Source: Paracoccaceae bacterium (GTDB taxonomy: Bacteria; Pseudomonadota; Alphaproteobacteria; Rhodobacterales; Rhodobacteraceae). Taken from it: a stretch of DNA of 39,293 nt. The DNA is taken from positions 1 to 39,293 of the forward strand of contig JAJFIC010000046.1 in NCBI GenBank assembly GCA_021775315.1. The letters run 5' to 3'. The notes under the pieces are model-generated. The model had not been told where the DNA came from, ran no database searches, and saw nothing but the letters and a program-made list of their open reading frames with translations. The position numbers and the translations under genes are program-made. Shown piece by piece: positions 17,163-25,041 of the stretch (position 1 is its first letter; every line of letters begins with the position of its first letter).

Positions 17163-17995
17163 GTTCGAGCCAACTTCGACGGATGCTGCGTAGAACACGA
17201 ACGGCTCCTTTCAGGCTCTTGAGACGCTGCGGCATCGTCAAGGGTGGATTTATAGTTTTGAAAAAGTGCGTCAATGATGGGATCAAGTGGCCCAAGCCTC
17301 GATTTCAGCCCTGTGATTTCTAGGGGTTCGGTTCGAGGTTTGGCGATACTATTGGCGTTCTCGAACGTCTTTTTATCGTAGTCATCGAGCCAGTCTGCTC
17401 CTAGACCATAGATATCGTTGTTTCGGTAGATTCCCATTTCAGTGTCCAACAACCACCATTCATGTTCGCCATTGCAGGTCGGACATTGGAAGCCACCATT
17501 CTCTCCATGTGTGAGCCACTCTGCGAAGTCGATTTCGCCTTCGGCGGCAGCCAGACCAGATGCGAAGTAGGACGATTGATCCTCTCTAAAGGCTTCAATG
17601 GATAAAGCACCGATTTGCGGAAGGCTGTTTTTGAATTCTGTGGCTGCCGCTTGGCCAATGGGTGTTCTAACCCATTTATTGTCTGAGGCGCAGGAAACGC
17701 CACCGCACGAGATATGTGCAGGTTGCTGACCCGCCAAGGCCAGGCCGCCCAATAGATTTGTGATCATAAGGCGCGCTTCGCCTGGCGTGTTCTCGGCAAG
17801 ACGCAACAGATGTGGGATCGCGAGATAACTGGCGGGGTAGGTCGTGCCTTGGTGGAGTAGCGCCGAGAAAAAGAGGTAATCGGCAGCGTCCTCGTTCCAT
17901 TCTTTTTCAAGTTCCGCCAAAAGCACATTTGCACCGATCCCATAAGCGTGTGTGGCGTCGTTCCAAATGGGGTCATCGTAGGGAAATGTGATCAT
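17153..17995 (-). CDS. Unknown protein, HEAT-repeat/immunity-protein-like
   Basis: Protein of 280 residues (289 if a TTG at 18022 is used). The N-terminal region with YDDPIWNDATHAYG and the helical block FFSALLHQGTTYPASYLAIPHLL (numbered about 42-64 from the ATG) resembles proteins with HEAT-like helices that start with an LxHQGTxYPAxxxAxPxL pattern. These often occur near toxin-immunity loci; this comparison is from memory and low in certainty. Two Cys pairs occur, CGGVSC and CPTC, the latter in GGFQCPTCNGEHEWW, so one Zn-binding knuckle is possible. The last residues are Ser/Arg-rich and the stop lies inside a repeat, hinting that the original 3' end was replaced. No toxin gene is adjacent. 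It lies between two copies of a direct repeat. Confidence 0.55.
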   Translation of the reverse strand: MITFPYDDPIWNDATHAYGIGANVLLAELEKEWNEDAADYLFFSALLHQGTTYPASYLAIPHLLRLAENTPGEARLMITNLLGGLALAGQQPAHISCGGVSCASDNKWVRTPIGQAAATEFKNSLPQIGALSIEAFREDQSSYFASGLAAAEGEIDFAEWLTHGENGGFQCPTCNGEHEWWLLDTEMGIYRNNDIYGLGADWLDDYDKKTFENANSIAKPRTEPLEITGLKSRLGPLDPIIDALFQNYKSTLDDAAASQEPERSRSCSTQHPSKLARTGH

Positions 17996-18047
17996 TAACA
18001 CGTCGCTCGCCTGAAAAGCCAATTACTCAGAAGCAGACATTGGCGTA

Positions 18048-18112
18048 GCCGCAGCAAAAGTCAACTTAGTCCCCAATAGCAGACCCTGGTGCATCGCGCC
18101 GCGAATGTTGGC
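18048..18112 (+). repeat. Imperfect direct repeat, copy 2
   Basis: Second copy of the repeat at 17100-17162. The two are about 950 bases apart and flank the HEAT/immunity-like gene. Over the 21-base core CAATAGCAGACC[T/C]TGGTGCA they differ at one position. Confidence 0.6.
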
Positions 18113-18125
18113 TCTCCACCAATTG

Positions 18126-18329
18126 TGTTGAAAACTCCGAAATCCGAAAGTAGCAATTTATTGGAAAAACGCGTAAAATGCAGAAGTCAGATGAGATTGT
18201 TTACCTGCGCGCCCGGGTGGTCGAGCGGCGGCATATGTTGAATTTTGCGCCCCCGTCACCAAAAATAACTGATCGACCTGAACAGCGAAAATCTTCACTG
18301 ATCGGGCTGGAAATTGGGGTTTTTCAACA
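18126..18329. mobile_element. Possible MITE or insertion-sequence remnant
   Basis: A pair of inverted ends, TGTTGAAAACTCC (18126-18138) and GGGGTTTTTCAACA (18316-18329), bounds a 204-base non-coding segment. TGTTGAAAA-type ends facing outward are common on proteobacterial insertion sequences. No transposase is present, so this would be a solo non-autonomous element or a deletion remnant. Target-site duplications were not evident. Confidence is limited because the ends match over only about 13 bases with an indel. Confidence 0.35.
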
Positions 18330-18732
18330 GAATACGCCATTCATGAACAGTGGTCCGTCGAGGACTTAAAAGGCAGTGTAGTTGCTGCGAACGAGAGGAT
18401 TGCCCAAGTCGAACTTCATTTGGCTCGTCATCGAAAAGATTGAACGGATCGACTCATTCCTCTCAAAAGTAACGAACATGAAACGGACTGGAAAAATTCA
18501 AAAAGTTTGGCGAGGGGTCGGATACAGAAAATAGCGGTGAACAGCGGCATACCGCGGGGGGTAGAGGGTAGCTTTCGTGATAGGATACTCTAGAATTGAT
18601 ACGATCGCTAAACCTGCTCTCTTCTGGCATCCTAAATTTAACAGGTTTCAGCTGTTGTATGGGCAAATATATGGCAAGATGAGGCGGACATAGTATTTAA
18701 TCGTTCCTTATCAGTGTGATAAAGAAGTTATA

Positions 18733-18822
18733 TGGCGGAGAGACAGGGATTCGAACCCTGGGAACCCGCAAAGGCTCAACTGTTTTCGAGACCGCCCCAT
18801 TCGACCACTCTGGCACCTCTCC
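18733..18822 (-). tRNA. tRNA-Ser(CGA)
   Basis: A 90-base cloverleaf with encoded CCA. The acceptor stem is GGAGAGG / TCTCTCC, the D-arm GCCAGAGTGGTCGAATGGGGC, the anticodon loop CTCGAAA (anticodon CGA, reading UCG), the long class II variable arm GAGCC/GGGTTC, and the T-arm CCAGGGTTCGAATCCCTG. The anticodon stem GCGGT / ACAGT contains a G-A opposition at the middle pair (29-41) and a G-U at its base. The gene reads leftward, so its 3' end faces the accessory region. A possible promoter upstream is TTGTAT, 17 bases, TACACA (around 18850-18880). Confidence 0.97.
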
Positions 18823-18976
18823 GCGAAGTGTTCAGGTCAGAACGAGGGGTGTGTATGCCGGGGCGGCTCCAGATACAAGTGGTTGATGAAAAAAAGCCTT
18901 TGACGCCGGGAAAGTCGCTGGCGTGGCAATTGCGGGCTTGATAGGGTCGCGCAAATTCCTGTCTGGAAGGTCTGAC

Positions 18977-20653
18977 ATGACGCCGAAAGAGGCCCTGAAA
19001 AAAGCCGACGCCGCCTTTAAAGCCGGTGATCCGATGCTGGCGCTGAAATATTATCGTGCGGTTCTTGCGCGTGTTCCGCGCCATTCTGCCGCCCTGAAAG
19101 GCGTGCGGAAAATCGAGAAACGGTTTGAGCTGCCACCTGTTTCACAACAGGATTTTGATGCGGCCGTGCAAATGCTGCAACAACAGAATTTTGCCGGGAC
19201 TGAAACTTTTGTTAACAGTCTGATCCTGCGCAATCCGGCCTTGCATGGCCTTTATAATGTGCGCGGATTGGCCGAGGCCAGTCAGGGCAAAGACACCGCC
19301 GCCATCGCCAGTTTTCGCAAAGCGCTGGATGTGGATCCGACCAGTGCCGAGGCGGCCAATAATCTGGGCCTGAAGCTGAAAGAAACCGGCGATCTGGACG
19401 AGGCTGAAAAAGTTCTGCGTCTGGTTGTTTCGCAGCAACCGCGATATGTTCAGGCGCGTTACAATCTGGCGACAGTTCTGGAGCAAAAAGATCTGCTGGA
19501 CGAGGCCGGGCAGGGCTACAGCAAAGTGCTGGAACAATCGCCAAGCATGGCGTTAGCATGGTTGGCCCAGGGCAAATTACAGGCCGTAAGGGGCGACAAT
19601 GAGCAGGCGCTTGTCAGTCTAGAGGCAGCAATCAAGCACGACCCGAATGGGTTTGAGGCTTATGTTCTGCGCACCCGCCTAAAGAAATTCGACGAAGCGG
19701 ATGGGTTTGCTGACAAGATGGCGGCGATGGCGGTTGAGGTCGCGCGTCCCGTGTTGGAACGCGCGCAGTTGCATTTCGGTCTTGGCAAGATGTTTGAAGA
19801 TTTGGCGGATTACGCCACCTCGTTCACCCATTACGAGGCGGCGAACATCCTGCAAAAAGGCTTGGTGCCGTATTCCGAACGCGAAACCCAAGCGGCGTTT
19901 GCATCCATAAAGGCGGCCTATGCCAAACCTGCGGCAATTGCGCCACTAACCGAAGCACAAAGACCAGTTTTTATCGTCGGCATGAACCGTTCCGGCACCT
20001 CGTTGGTGGAACAGATGCTGGCGGCACATCCAATGGTGCATGGCTGTGGAGAGCTTGAGGCGATCGGGGACTTTGCTGAACAATTGGGCGCGAACCACGC
20101 GGCGGCGGACCCGCAAAAACTGGCGGGCTTTGCCGCCAGCTATCGCGCCTTGCTGGCCAGCAAAACCGACTTGCCGGTGGTCACGGATAAGATGCCCATT
20201 AATTTTAAATGGATCGGCCTGATCCGAACGCTGTTTGCTGATGCCAAGATTATCTATCTTGACCGCGAGGCGCGTGACGTCTGTTTTTCAAACTTCAAGG
20301 CGTCGTTTGAAAGTGTCGGGCATATGTATTGTTACGATCAACGCGATCTTGCCCGGTATTTCGGCCTGCATAAAAACCTGATGTTGCATTGGTCCGAAAT
20401 TTACCCGGATGGATTTTTTAACCTGAATTATCAGGATCTTATCGCGCAACCTGAAACCACGGCGCGGGCGTTGCTGGAATATGTCGGATTGCCCTGGGAT
20501 GACGCGGTGCTTGATTTCCACAAGTCAAAGCGCGCCGTCAAAACCCTGAGCCAAGCCCAGGTGCGCAGCCAGATTTACGCCACCTCGGTCGGTGCGTGGC
20601 AAAATTACGAACCCTATCTGGGGCCTATGCTTGCGGAACTGACGCCGGAATAG
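18977..20653 (+). CDS. TPR-repeat sulfotransferase
   Basis: Protein of 558 residues. Residues about 1-320 are tetratricopeptide repeats, clearest at 90-225 (for example GLAEASQGKDTAAIASFRKAL and the next ALxLKETGDLDEAEK-type unit). The C-terminal 230 residues are a sulfotransferase domain: the 5'-phosphosulfate loop FIVGMNRSGTSLVEQ at 332-346, KMPINFKWIG near 410, and the 3'-phosphate motif YLDREARDVCFSNF near 430-443, which bind PAPS. No signal peptide is seen. Such TPR-sulfotransferases are frequent in alphaproteobacteria; their acceptors, whether protein or glycan, are mostly unknown. The ATG 18977 has GGAAGG 6 bases upstream and was preferred to an in-frame ATG at 18923. Confidence 0.92.
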   Translation: MTPKEALKKADAAFKAGDPMLALKYYRAVLARVPRHSAALKGVRKIEKRFELPPVSQQDFDAAVQMLQQQNFAGTETFVNSLILRNPALHGLYNVRGLAEASQGKDTAAIASFRKALDVDPTSAEAANNLGLKLKETGDLDEAEKVLRLVVSQQPRYVQARYNLATVLEQKDLLDEAGQGYSKVLEQSPSMALAWLAQGKLQAVRGDNEQALVSLEAAIKHDPNGFEAYVLRTRLKKFDEADGFADKMAAMAVEVARPVLERAQLHFGLGKMFEDLADYATSFTHYEAANILQKGLVPYSERETQAAFASIKAAYAKPAAIAPLTEAQRPVFIVGMNRSGTSLVEQMLAAHPMVHGCGELEAIGDFAEQLGANHAAADPQKLAGFAASYRALLASKTDLPVVTDKMPINFKWIGLIRTLFADAKIIYLDREARDVCFSNFKASFESVGHMYCYDQRDLARYFGLHKNLMLHWSEIYPDGFFNLNYQDLIAQPETTARALLEYVGLPWDDAVLDFHKSKRAVKTLSQAQVRSQIYATSVGAWQNYEPYLGPMLAELTPE

Positions 20654-20740
20654 GCGACCGAACCTTTAACGGTGCTTGTGGTTGGCCTCGGCGTAGGGCA
20701 ACTTGTGGTTGAAAGCGATTATTAGCCAAAAGGAGCAGCC

Positions 20741-21568
20741 ATGTTTCGCGCCATTATAATGCCTATCCTGTTTGTGATATTTTCGGTCAATCATGCGGCC
20801 GGGCAAACCCATTTGCAAAAAGCCGGCGCTTTGCTTGATCTGATTGAATACCCGTCGACGCTTATGTCTCTCCAATCCGAGATCGCCGGAATGGTGAAAA
20901 ACGGCCAAATCCCTGAAGGCAGTTCAATGGCCCTGCGCTGGAACGCCGCCGCCGAACAGCATTTTGACGGCAAAAGAATGGTTTTGAAGGTGACGGCCGG
21001 TTTGGCGGCTTCAATGTCAGAGGCTGATTTGGACGGTTTGATTGAGCTATACTCAACTGATTTTGCAAAAAAAATCTCGGCCCTTGAATTTAAGATGCAA
21101 AACGAAGGCAGCAGCGCGGATCAAGAACAGAAGGGCAAAGAGCTGGTCGCCAGCCTGTCGGAAACCAACCCTGAACGCCTGCGGCAGTATATTGCCATGA
21201 TTGAAACGATTGGTGGCCTTGATTCATATGTTGCATTGGCGTTAAATATTCAGCAAGCGATCCTGATCGGCGCATCGCTTAACGGCCTGATAAATCCACC
21301 GCTGAGCGAAGCCCAGATTTCAGATATTATCACCGCCAGCTATGAGGAGATCAGACGGGAGGTTTCCATCGGCTTTTTGTCAACTTCGGCCTATACCTAT
21401 CAATCGCTTTCCGACGAAGAAATAGCGGCCTATCTTGACTTAGCGGCCGAACCGCTGATCGTTCGCCTTTACAGTTTGTTAGTGCGGTATGAGAGCGAAG
21501 TGATCACAGCGGAATTCGCGGCCTTTACGGCAAAGCTTGGCGAAACGCCCGAGCAGCAGGAACTTTGA
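20741..21568 (+). CDS. DUF2059-like exported protein
   Basis: Protein of 275 residues with a signal peptide (about 1-21, cleaved near HAAGQ). The rest is alpha-helical and soluble. A C-terminal segment (ISDIITASYEEIRREVSIGFLSTSAYTYQSLSDEEIAAYLDL) resembles the DUF2059 family, in which a helical pair is followed by a SxEELxxxxxFY-type motif; here LSDEEIAAYL fits. The function of the family is unknown, and the location should be periplasmic. AAGGAG lies 7 bases before the ATG. It stands alone between the sulfotransferase gene and rplU. Confidence 0.7.
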   Translation: MFRAIIMPILFVIFSVNHAAGQTHLQKAGALLDLIEYPSTLMSLQSEIAGMVKNGQIPEGSSMALRWNAAAEQHFDGKRMVLKVTAGLAASMSEADLDGLIELYSTDFAKKISALEFKMQNEGSSADQEQKGKELVASLSETNPERLRQYIAMIETIGGLDSYVALALNIQQAILIGASLNGLINPPLSEAQISDIITASYEEIRREVSIGFLSTSAYTYQSLSDEEIAAYLDLAAEPLIVRLYSLLVRYESEVITAEFAAFTAKLGETPEQQEL

Positions 21569-21588
21569 TCTTTCCGGGCGGCGCGGCC

Positions 21589-21617
21589 TTGACAATCCAC
21601 CCAACCTGAACGATACA
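21589..21617 (+). promoter_or_regulatory. Possible rplU-rpmA promoter
   Basis: A perfect -35 hexamer TTGACA (21589-21594) is followed after 17 bases by GATACA (21612-21617), a weak -10. It lies about 140 bases before the rplU start, directly after the DUF2059-like gene, a sensible place for the ribosomal-protein promoter and leader. Confidence 0.4.
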
Positions 21618-21754
21618 CCGCGAACCTTACAGGCGATGTCTGTTTGGAATGTAATCTCGTCCCGAAACGGGGCGCGCTGTCCGAGGCGCTGAAAACCAGC
21701 ACGAACACCCGCAAGGGGGCCAAAGAGACGCGTAAGTAAAAAGGAAACCTGCGT

Positions 21755-22417
21755 ATGTTCGCAGTGCTGAAAACTGGCGGCAAACAGTATAAAGTTGCAA
21801 GTGGCGACGTCCTCAAGGTTGAGAAACTTGTGGGCGAAGCGGGCGAAAAGATCCAGTTTAACGATATCCTGATGCTCGGTGGTGACACCGTGACAGTTGG
21901 CGCGCCTTTGGTTGCGGATGCTGGCGTTCAGGCGGAAATTCTGGAGCAGGCCAAAGGGCCAAAACTTATTCACTTTGTAAAGCGTCGCCGCAAACACTCG
22001 TCGCAGCGCAAAAAAGGCCACCGTCAGCAACTGACAGTTCTGCGCATCACTGATATTCTGGCCAAAGGTGCCGCAAAATCAGGTGTTGCCGCTGCAATCG
22101 GTTCGGGGTCGGCTCCAAAAAGCGCGGTTGTCGCAGAAGCCTCAGCACCTGCCAAAAAGGCGCCAGCCAAAAAGGCTGCACCGAAAAAGGCCGCCGCTAA
22201 GGTTGAAGCCGCTGCCGGTGCTGACGATCTGAAGGCCCTGTCGGGCGTCGGTCCGGCACTTGAGAAAAAGCTGCTGGCCGCTGGCGTGACCTCGTTTGCG
22301 CAGGTCGCTGCATGGACCGCCGATGATATTGCTGCTATGGACGAGCAACTGTCGTTCAAAGGCCGGATCGAGCGTGAAGGCTGGGTCGATCAAGCCAAAG
22401 AACTGGCTAAAGGTTAA
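21755..22417 (+). CDS. rplU: 50S ribosomal protein L21 with C-terminal extension
   Basis: Protein of 220 residues, about twice the usual 103. Residues 1-104 are a normal L21 ([14 protein letters not shown] at the start, [16 protein letters not shown] for 23S rRNA contact, TVLRITDI at the end). Residues 105-156 form an Ala/Lys/Pro-rich linker ([19 protein letters not shown]). Residues 157-220 are a helix-hairpin-helix-like domain ([20 protein letters not shown], then [20 protein letters not shown]), similar to the nucleic-acid-binding module seen in several alphaproteobacterial fusions. The reading frame is continuous with no sign of frameshift. L21 stabilises domain I of 23S rRNA; the role of the extra domain is unknown. 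AAGGAAA precedes the ATG, and rpmA follows after 14 bases. Confidence 0.97.
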   Translation: MFAVLKTGGKQYKVASGDVLKVEKLVGEAGEKIQFNDILMLGGDTVTVGAPLVADAGVQAEILEQAKGPKLIHFVKRRRKHSSQRKKGHRQQLTVLRITDILAKGAAKSGVAAAIGSGSAPKSAVVAEASAPAKKAPAKKAAPKKAAAKVEAAAGADDLKALSGVGPALEKKLLAAGVTSFAQVAAWTADDIAAMDEQLSFKGRIEREGWVDQAKELAKG

Positions 22418-22431
22418 AAGGAGAAAGCGAT

Positions 22432-22701
22432 ATGGCACATAAAAAAGCAGGCGGCTCATCCCGCAACGGTCGCGACTCCGCTGGACGTCGCCTTGGTGTT
22501 AAGAAGTTTGGTGGCGAAGTCGTCAAATCCGGCAACATTCTGGTACGCCAACGCGGCACCAAGTGGTGGCCGGGCCAAAACGTCGGCCTTGGCCGCGACC
22601 ACACGATTTTTGCAACCGCTCCGGGCGCTGTGAAATTCCACAAAGGCCTTAAGGGCCGCACATTTATTTCGGTTCTCCCGGTTGCGGAGGCCGCTGAGTA
22701 A
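22432..22701 (+). CDS. rpmA: 50S ribosomal protein L27
   Basis: Protein of 89 residues, the full family length. It begins [20 protein letters not shown], the flexible N-terminal tail that reaches the peptidyl-transferase centre, and contains LGVKKFGGE and the [19 protein letters not shown] strand pair. There is no cleavable N-terminal extension of the Firmicute type. AAGGAG precedes the ATG. It is the second gene of rplU-rpmA and is followed by a terminator, so obg is not in the same unit here. Confidence 0.98.
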   Translation: MAHKKAGGSSRNGRDSAGRRLGVKKFGGEVVKSGNILVRQRGTKWWPGQNVGLGRDHTIFATAPGAVKFHKGLKGRTFISVLPVAEAAE

Positions 22702-22732
22702 ACCGAACCCTCGCATTTAGCGACGATATATT

Positions 22733-22772
22733 AAGGGGATCGGCGTTTAGTTCGCCGGTCCCTTTTGTTTTT
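22733..22772 (+). terminator. Rho-independent terminator after rpmA
   Basis: The hairpin GGGATCGGCG / CGCCGGTCCC with a 7-base loop (one G-U pair) is followed by CTTTTGTTTTT. It closes the rplU-rpmA transcript on the plus strand. Confidence 0.8.
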
Positions 22773-22793
22773 CATGAGCGCGGGGAGGCACTC

Positions 22794-23393
22794 ATGGCTG
22801 TTGAAGTATTCGGGTTTCTGGTTTTCGCCGCCTCGCAGGTTGGCACGCCGGGCCCGGCAAACATGGTTTTGATGGCGACCGGTGCGCGGTTTGGTCTGCG
22901 TCCGGCATTGCCGTTCGTTGCTGGTGTGGCGCTTGGCAAGCAGTTGATCATCTGGCCGATCGGGTTTGGCCTGATGGGTCTGGCGCAAAGCGTGCCGATG
23001 CTGTTTGTCGCGCTGAAATGGCTTTCGGTTGCCTATATTTTCTGGCTCGCTTCAAAAGTGGCGCTATCCAAGCTGAGGCCGGGCCATGCAGGCGACAACG
23101 CGCCGGGCTTTGCCGCCGGTTTGGTGGTGCATCCGCTGAACCCAAAAGCCTGGGCAATGATATTGACGGGGTTCACAAGTTTCGTTGATCCCGGAACCCC
23201 AGCCTTGATGGCAACCGCCATCATCGCCATCTGTTTACTGGCCTGTCAGGTGGTTTTGCACCCGTTATGGTGCTGGGGCGGCTCTTGGCTGGCGCAGCAT
23301 GTTGCGGGTGGGCGGTATGAACGCGCGCTGATGATTTCGCTTGCCGTTTTGACCGTCGCAAGCGTGATTTATGTATTGGTATTAGGAGGTTGA
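22794..23393 (+). CDS. LysE/RhtB family amino-acid exporter
   Basis: Membrane protein of 199 residues with about five to six hydrophobic segments. The N-terminal FAASQVGTPGPANMVLMATGARFG corresponds to the LysE signature (xxxPGPxxxxxxxxGxxxG). A second conserved stretch, GLVVHPLNPKAWAMILTGFTSF, contains the LNPKA motif typical of the family. It exports amino acids or derivatives such as homoserine lactone; the substrate is not predictable. GGGGAGG lies 5 bases before the ATG. It overlaps the ribosome-binding site region of the GNAT gene, so the two are co-transcribed. Confidence 0.9.
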   Translation: MAVEVFGFLVFAASQVGTPGPANMVLMATGARFGLRPALPFVAGVALGKQLIIWPIGFGLMGLAQSVPMLFVALKWLSVAYIFWLASKVALSKLRPGHAGDNAPGFAAGLVVHPLNPKAWAMILTGFTSFVDPGTPALMATAIIAICLLACQVVLHPLWCWGGSWLAQHVAGGRYERALMISLAVLTVASVIYVLVLGG

Positions 23394-23395
23394 GC

Positions 23396-23932
23396 ATGAA
23401 ACCTGAAGTGATCTTAAGGCAATCAAACATCATTGGCGACCGGCTTGAATTGCGCCCGTTTCGCGCCGATGACGCCGAATTGGTAGCCCAGCACGCCAAT
23501 GACCAGCGGATCGCCCAGATGACAACCTCGATCCCGTTTCCGCTGTCGCTTGAAGCGGCCGAAGATTTCGTCGCACGGTCTGTTTCGGCTGACCGGCTGG
23601 AAGATGTGTGGGTCATTGATGGCAGCAAATCCGACATGGCGGCCCTGCTTGGGGTGATTTCGCTGAAATACATGGATCGCGACCAGTCCGAAGTCGGCTA
23701 TTGGGTTGCGCCCGCGTTTTGGAACCGTGGTTTCGCCTCAGAAGCGGTGACAACCTTGCTGGCGGCCAACCCGCATGCCAACCGGTCGGTCGTGGCATCG
23801 GTGTTTCAGGACAATCCGGCCTCGGCCCGTGTGCTGTCAAGCACCGGGTTTGTCTGGCTGGGCGAGGCCGAGGCATTTTCGCTGTCGCGCGCAGCCCATG
23901 TACCGACCTGGACTTACTTAAAGACATTGTAA
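23396..23932 (+). CDS. GNAT family N-acetyltransferase (RimJ/RimL-like)
   Basis: Protein of 178 residues, the normal size of the RimJ/RimL group. LELRPFRADDAELVAQHAND near the N-terminus, the EVGYWVAPAFWNRGFASEAV segment (acetyl-CoA pyrophosphate loop, NRGFASEA) and the ASARVLSSTGFVWLGE helix-strand are the family hallmarks. It transfers acetyl from acetyl-CoA to an amine, perhaps a protein N-terminus or an amino acid. The ATG 23396 sits 6 bases after AGGAGG, which itself lies in the end of the lysE-like gene, showing translational coupling. A TTG 6 bases upstream is too close to that site. Confidence 0.9.
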   Translation: MKPEVILRQSNIIGDRLELRPFRADDAELVAQHANDQRIAQMTTSIPFPLSLEAAEDFVARSVSADRLEDVWVIDGSKSDMAALLGVISLKYMDRDQSEVGYWVAPAFWNRGFASEAVTTLLAANPHANRSVVASVFQDNPASARVLSSTGFVWLGEAEAFSLSRAAHVPTWTYLKTL

Positions 23933-23997
23933 TCCGCGTGTAATCATTGTCAGGGCGCGTCGCAGCCCTTAGACAGGCCGAAAAAGGCGTAAACCAC

Positions 23998-25041
23998 ATG
24001 AAATTCCTTGATCTGGCGAAAGTCACAATACGCTCTGGTGCCGGTGGCAACGGCTGCATCAGCTTTCGCCGCGAGGCGCATGTTGAATATGGCGGCCCGG
24101 ACGGCGGCGATGGCGGTCGTGGTGGTGATATCTGGGTCGAGGCGGTTGACGGCCTGAACACGCTGATCGATTTTCGATATCAGCAGCATTTTTTCGCGGC
24201 CAACGGCAAATCCGGCATGGGCAAGGCGCGCTCGGGCAGGGATGGCGATTCAATAACATTGCACGTCCCGGTCGGCACCGAAGTGCTGGACGAGGACGAG
24301 GAAACGGTGATCGCCGATCTGACTCGTCTTGGCCAGCGCGTTTTGCTGCTGCAGGGTGGCAATGGTGGGTTTGGAAATCTGCATTTCAAATCATCCACCA
24401 ACCGCGCACCACGCCGGGCCAATTCCGGTCAGCCGATAATCGAACGCGACGTCTGGCTGCGCCTGAAACTGATCGCTGATGCCGGCCTGCTGGGTCTGCC
24501 AAATGCCGGGAAATCGACTTTTCTTGCAGCAACATCAAACGCGCGGCCTAAAATCGCCGATTATCCATTCACCACGCTGCATCCCAATCTGGGCGTGGTT
24601 GGGGTTGATGGCGCGGAATTCGTTGTCGCCGACATTCCCGGTCTGATTGCCGGAGCACACGAAGGCAAAGGGATCGGGGATCGCTTTTTGGGCCATGTCG
24701 AACGCTGCGCCGTTCTGTTGCATCTGGTCGATGCCACGTCCGAAACCGTGGCCGAGGATTATCATACGATCATCCACGAACTGGTTGAATATGGTGGTGC
24801 CCTTGCGGATAAGCCAAGGGTCACGGTGTTAAACAAGGTTGATGCCCTGACGGATGATGAACGCGTCGCCAAACTGGCAGAATTGCAGGCGGCTTGCAGC
24901 GATAAGGTTCTGGAAATGTCGGGGGTTTCGCATGAAGGCGTGGTCGATGTTTTGCGCATTCTGCGCCGTGAAATCACCGCCCGCAACGAGGCCGAGGTCT
25001 TGGCTGAGTCTGATCAGGGGATCGAGAAGTGGCAGCCCTGA
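23998..25041 (+). CDS. obg: GTPase Obg/CgtA
   Basis: Protein of 347 residues, full length for alphaproteobacteria. The Gly-rich Obg fold covers 1-159 ([33 protein letters not shown]). The G domain follows: G1 GLPNAGKST (166-174), G2 FTTLHPNLG (191-199), G3 DIPGLI (212-217), G4 NKVD (279-282) and a G5-like SGVS (308-311). Obg binds the 50S subunit late in assembly and links growth to the GTP/ppGpp state. The ATG 23998 gives the canonical MKFLDLAKV start; an in-frame ATG-less extension upstream is not family-like. Its end overlaps proB by 13 bases. Confidence 0.98.
   Translation: MKFLDLAKVTIRSGAGGNGCISFRREAHVEYGGPDGGDGGRGGDIWVEAVDGLNTLIDFRYQQHFFAANGKSGMGKARSGRDGDSITLHVPVGTEVLDEDEETVIADLTRLGQRVLLLQGGNGGFGNLHFKSSTNRAPRRANSGQPIIERDVWLRLKLIADAGLLGLPNAGKSTFLAATSNARPKIADYPFTTLHPNLGVVGVDGAEFVVADIPGLIAGAHEGKGIGDRFLGHVERCAVLLHLVDATSETVAEDYHTIIHELVEYGGALADKPRVTVLNKVDALTDDERVAKLAELQAACSDKVLEMSGVSHEGVVDVLRILRREITARNEAEVLAESDQGIEKWQP

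Larger units (their letters stand above)
17996..18732 (+). other. Gene-poor stretch between the HEAT-like gene and tRNA-Ser
   Basis: About 740 bases without a convincing gene. It holds repeat copy 2, a small inverted-repeat element and, at 18282-18443, an open stretch of 53 codons with no start codon (ends NERIAQVELHLARHRKD) that looks like a coding remnant of unknown origin. Composition near 18.4-18.7 kb is AT-richer than the core genes. No integrase remnant was recognised. Confidence 0.5.

Noticed and set aside
16798-17295. 165-codon minus-strand open frame
   Set aside because: It covers the SDR stub, the repeat and the end of the HEAT-like gene in other frames, and no domain is visible.
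13583-18732. Second copy of the tRNA-Ser 3' end as an attachment site
   Set aside because: I looked for the TGGCGGAGAGACAGGG sequence across the accessory region and found no second copy.
21755-22417. L21 extension as a frameshift or assembly artefact
   Set aside because: The frame is continuous, codon use is normal, and the extension has an organised linker and domain.
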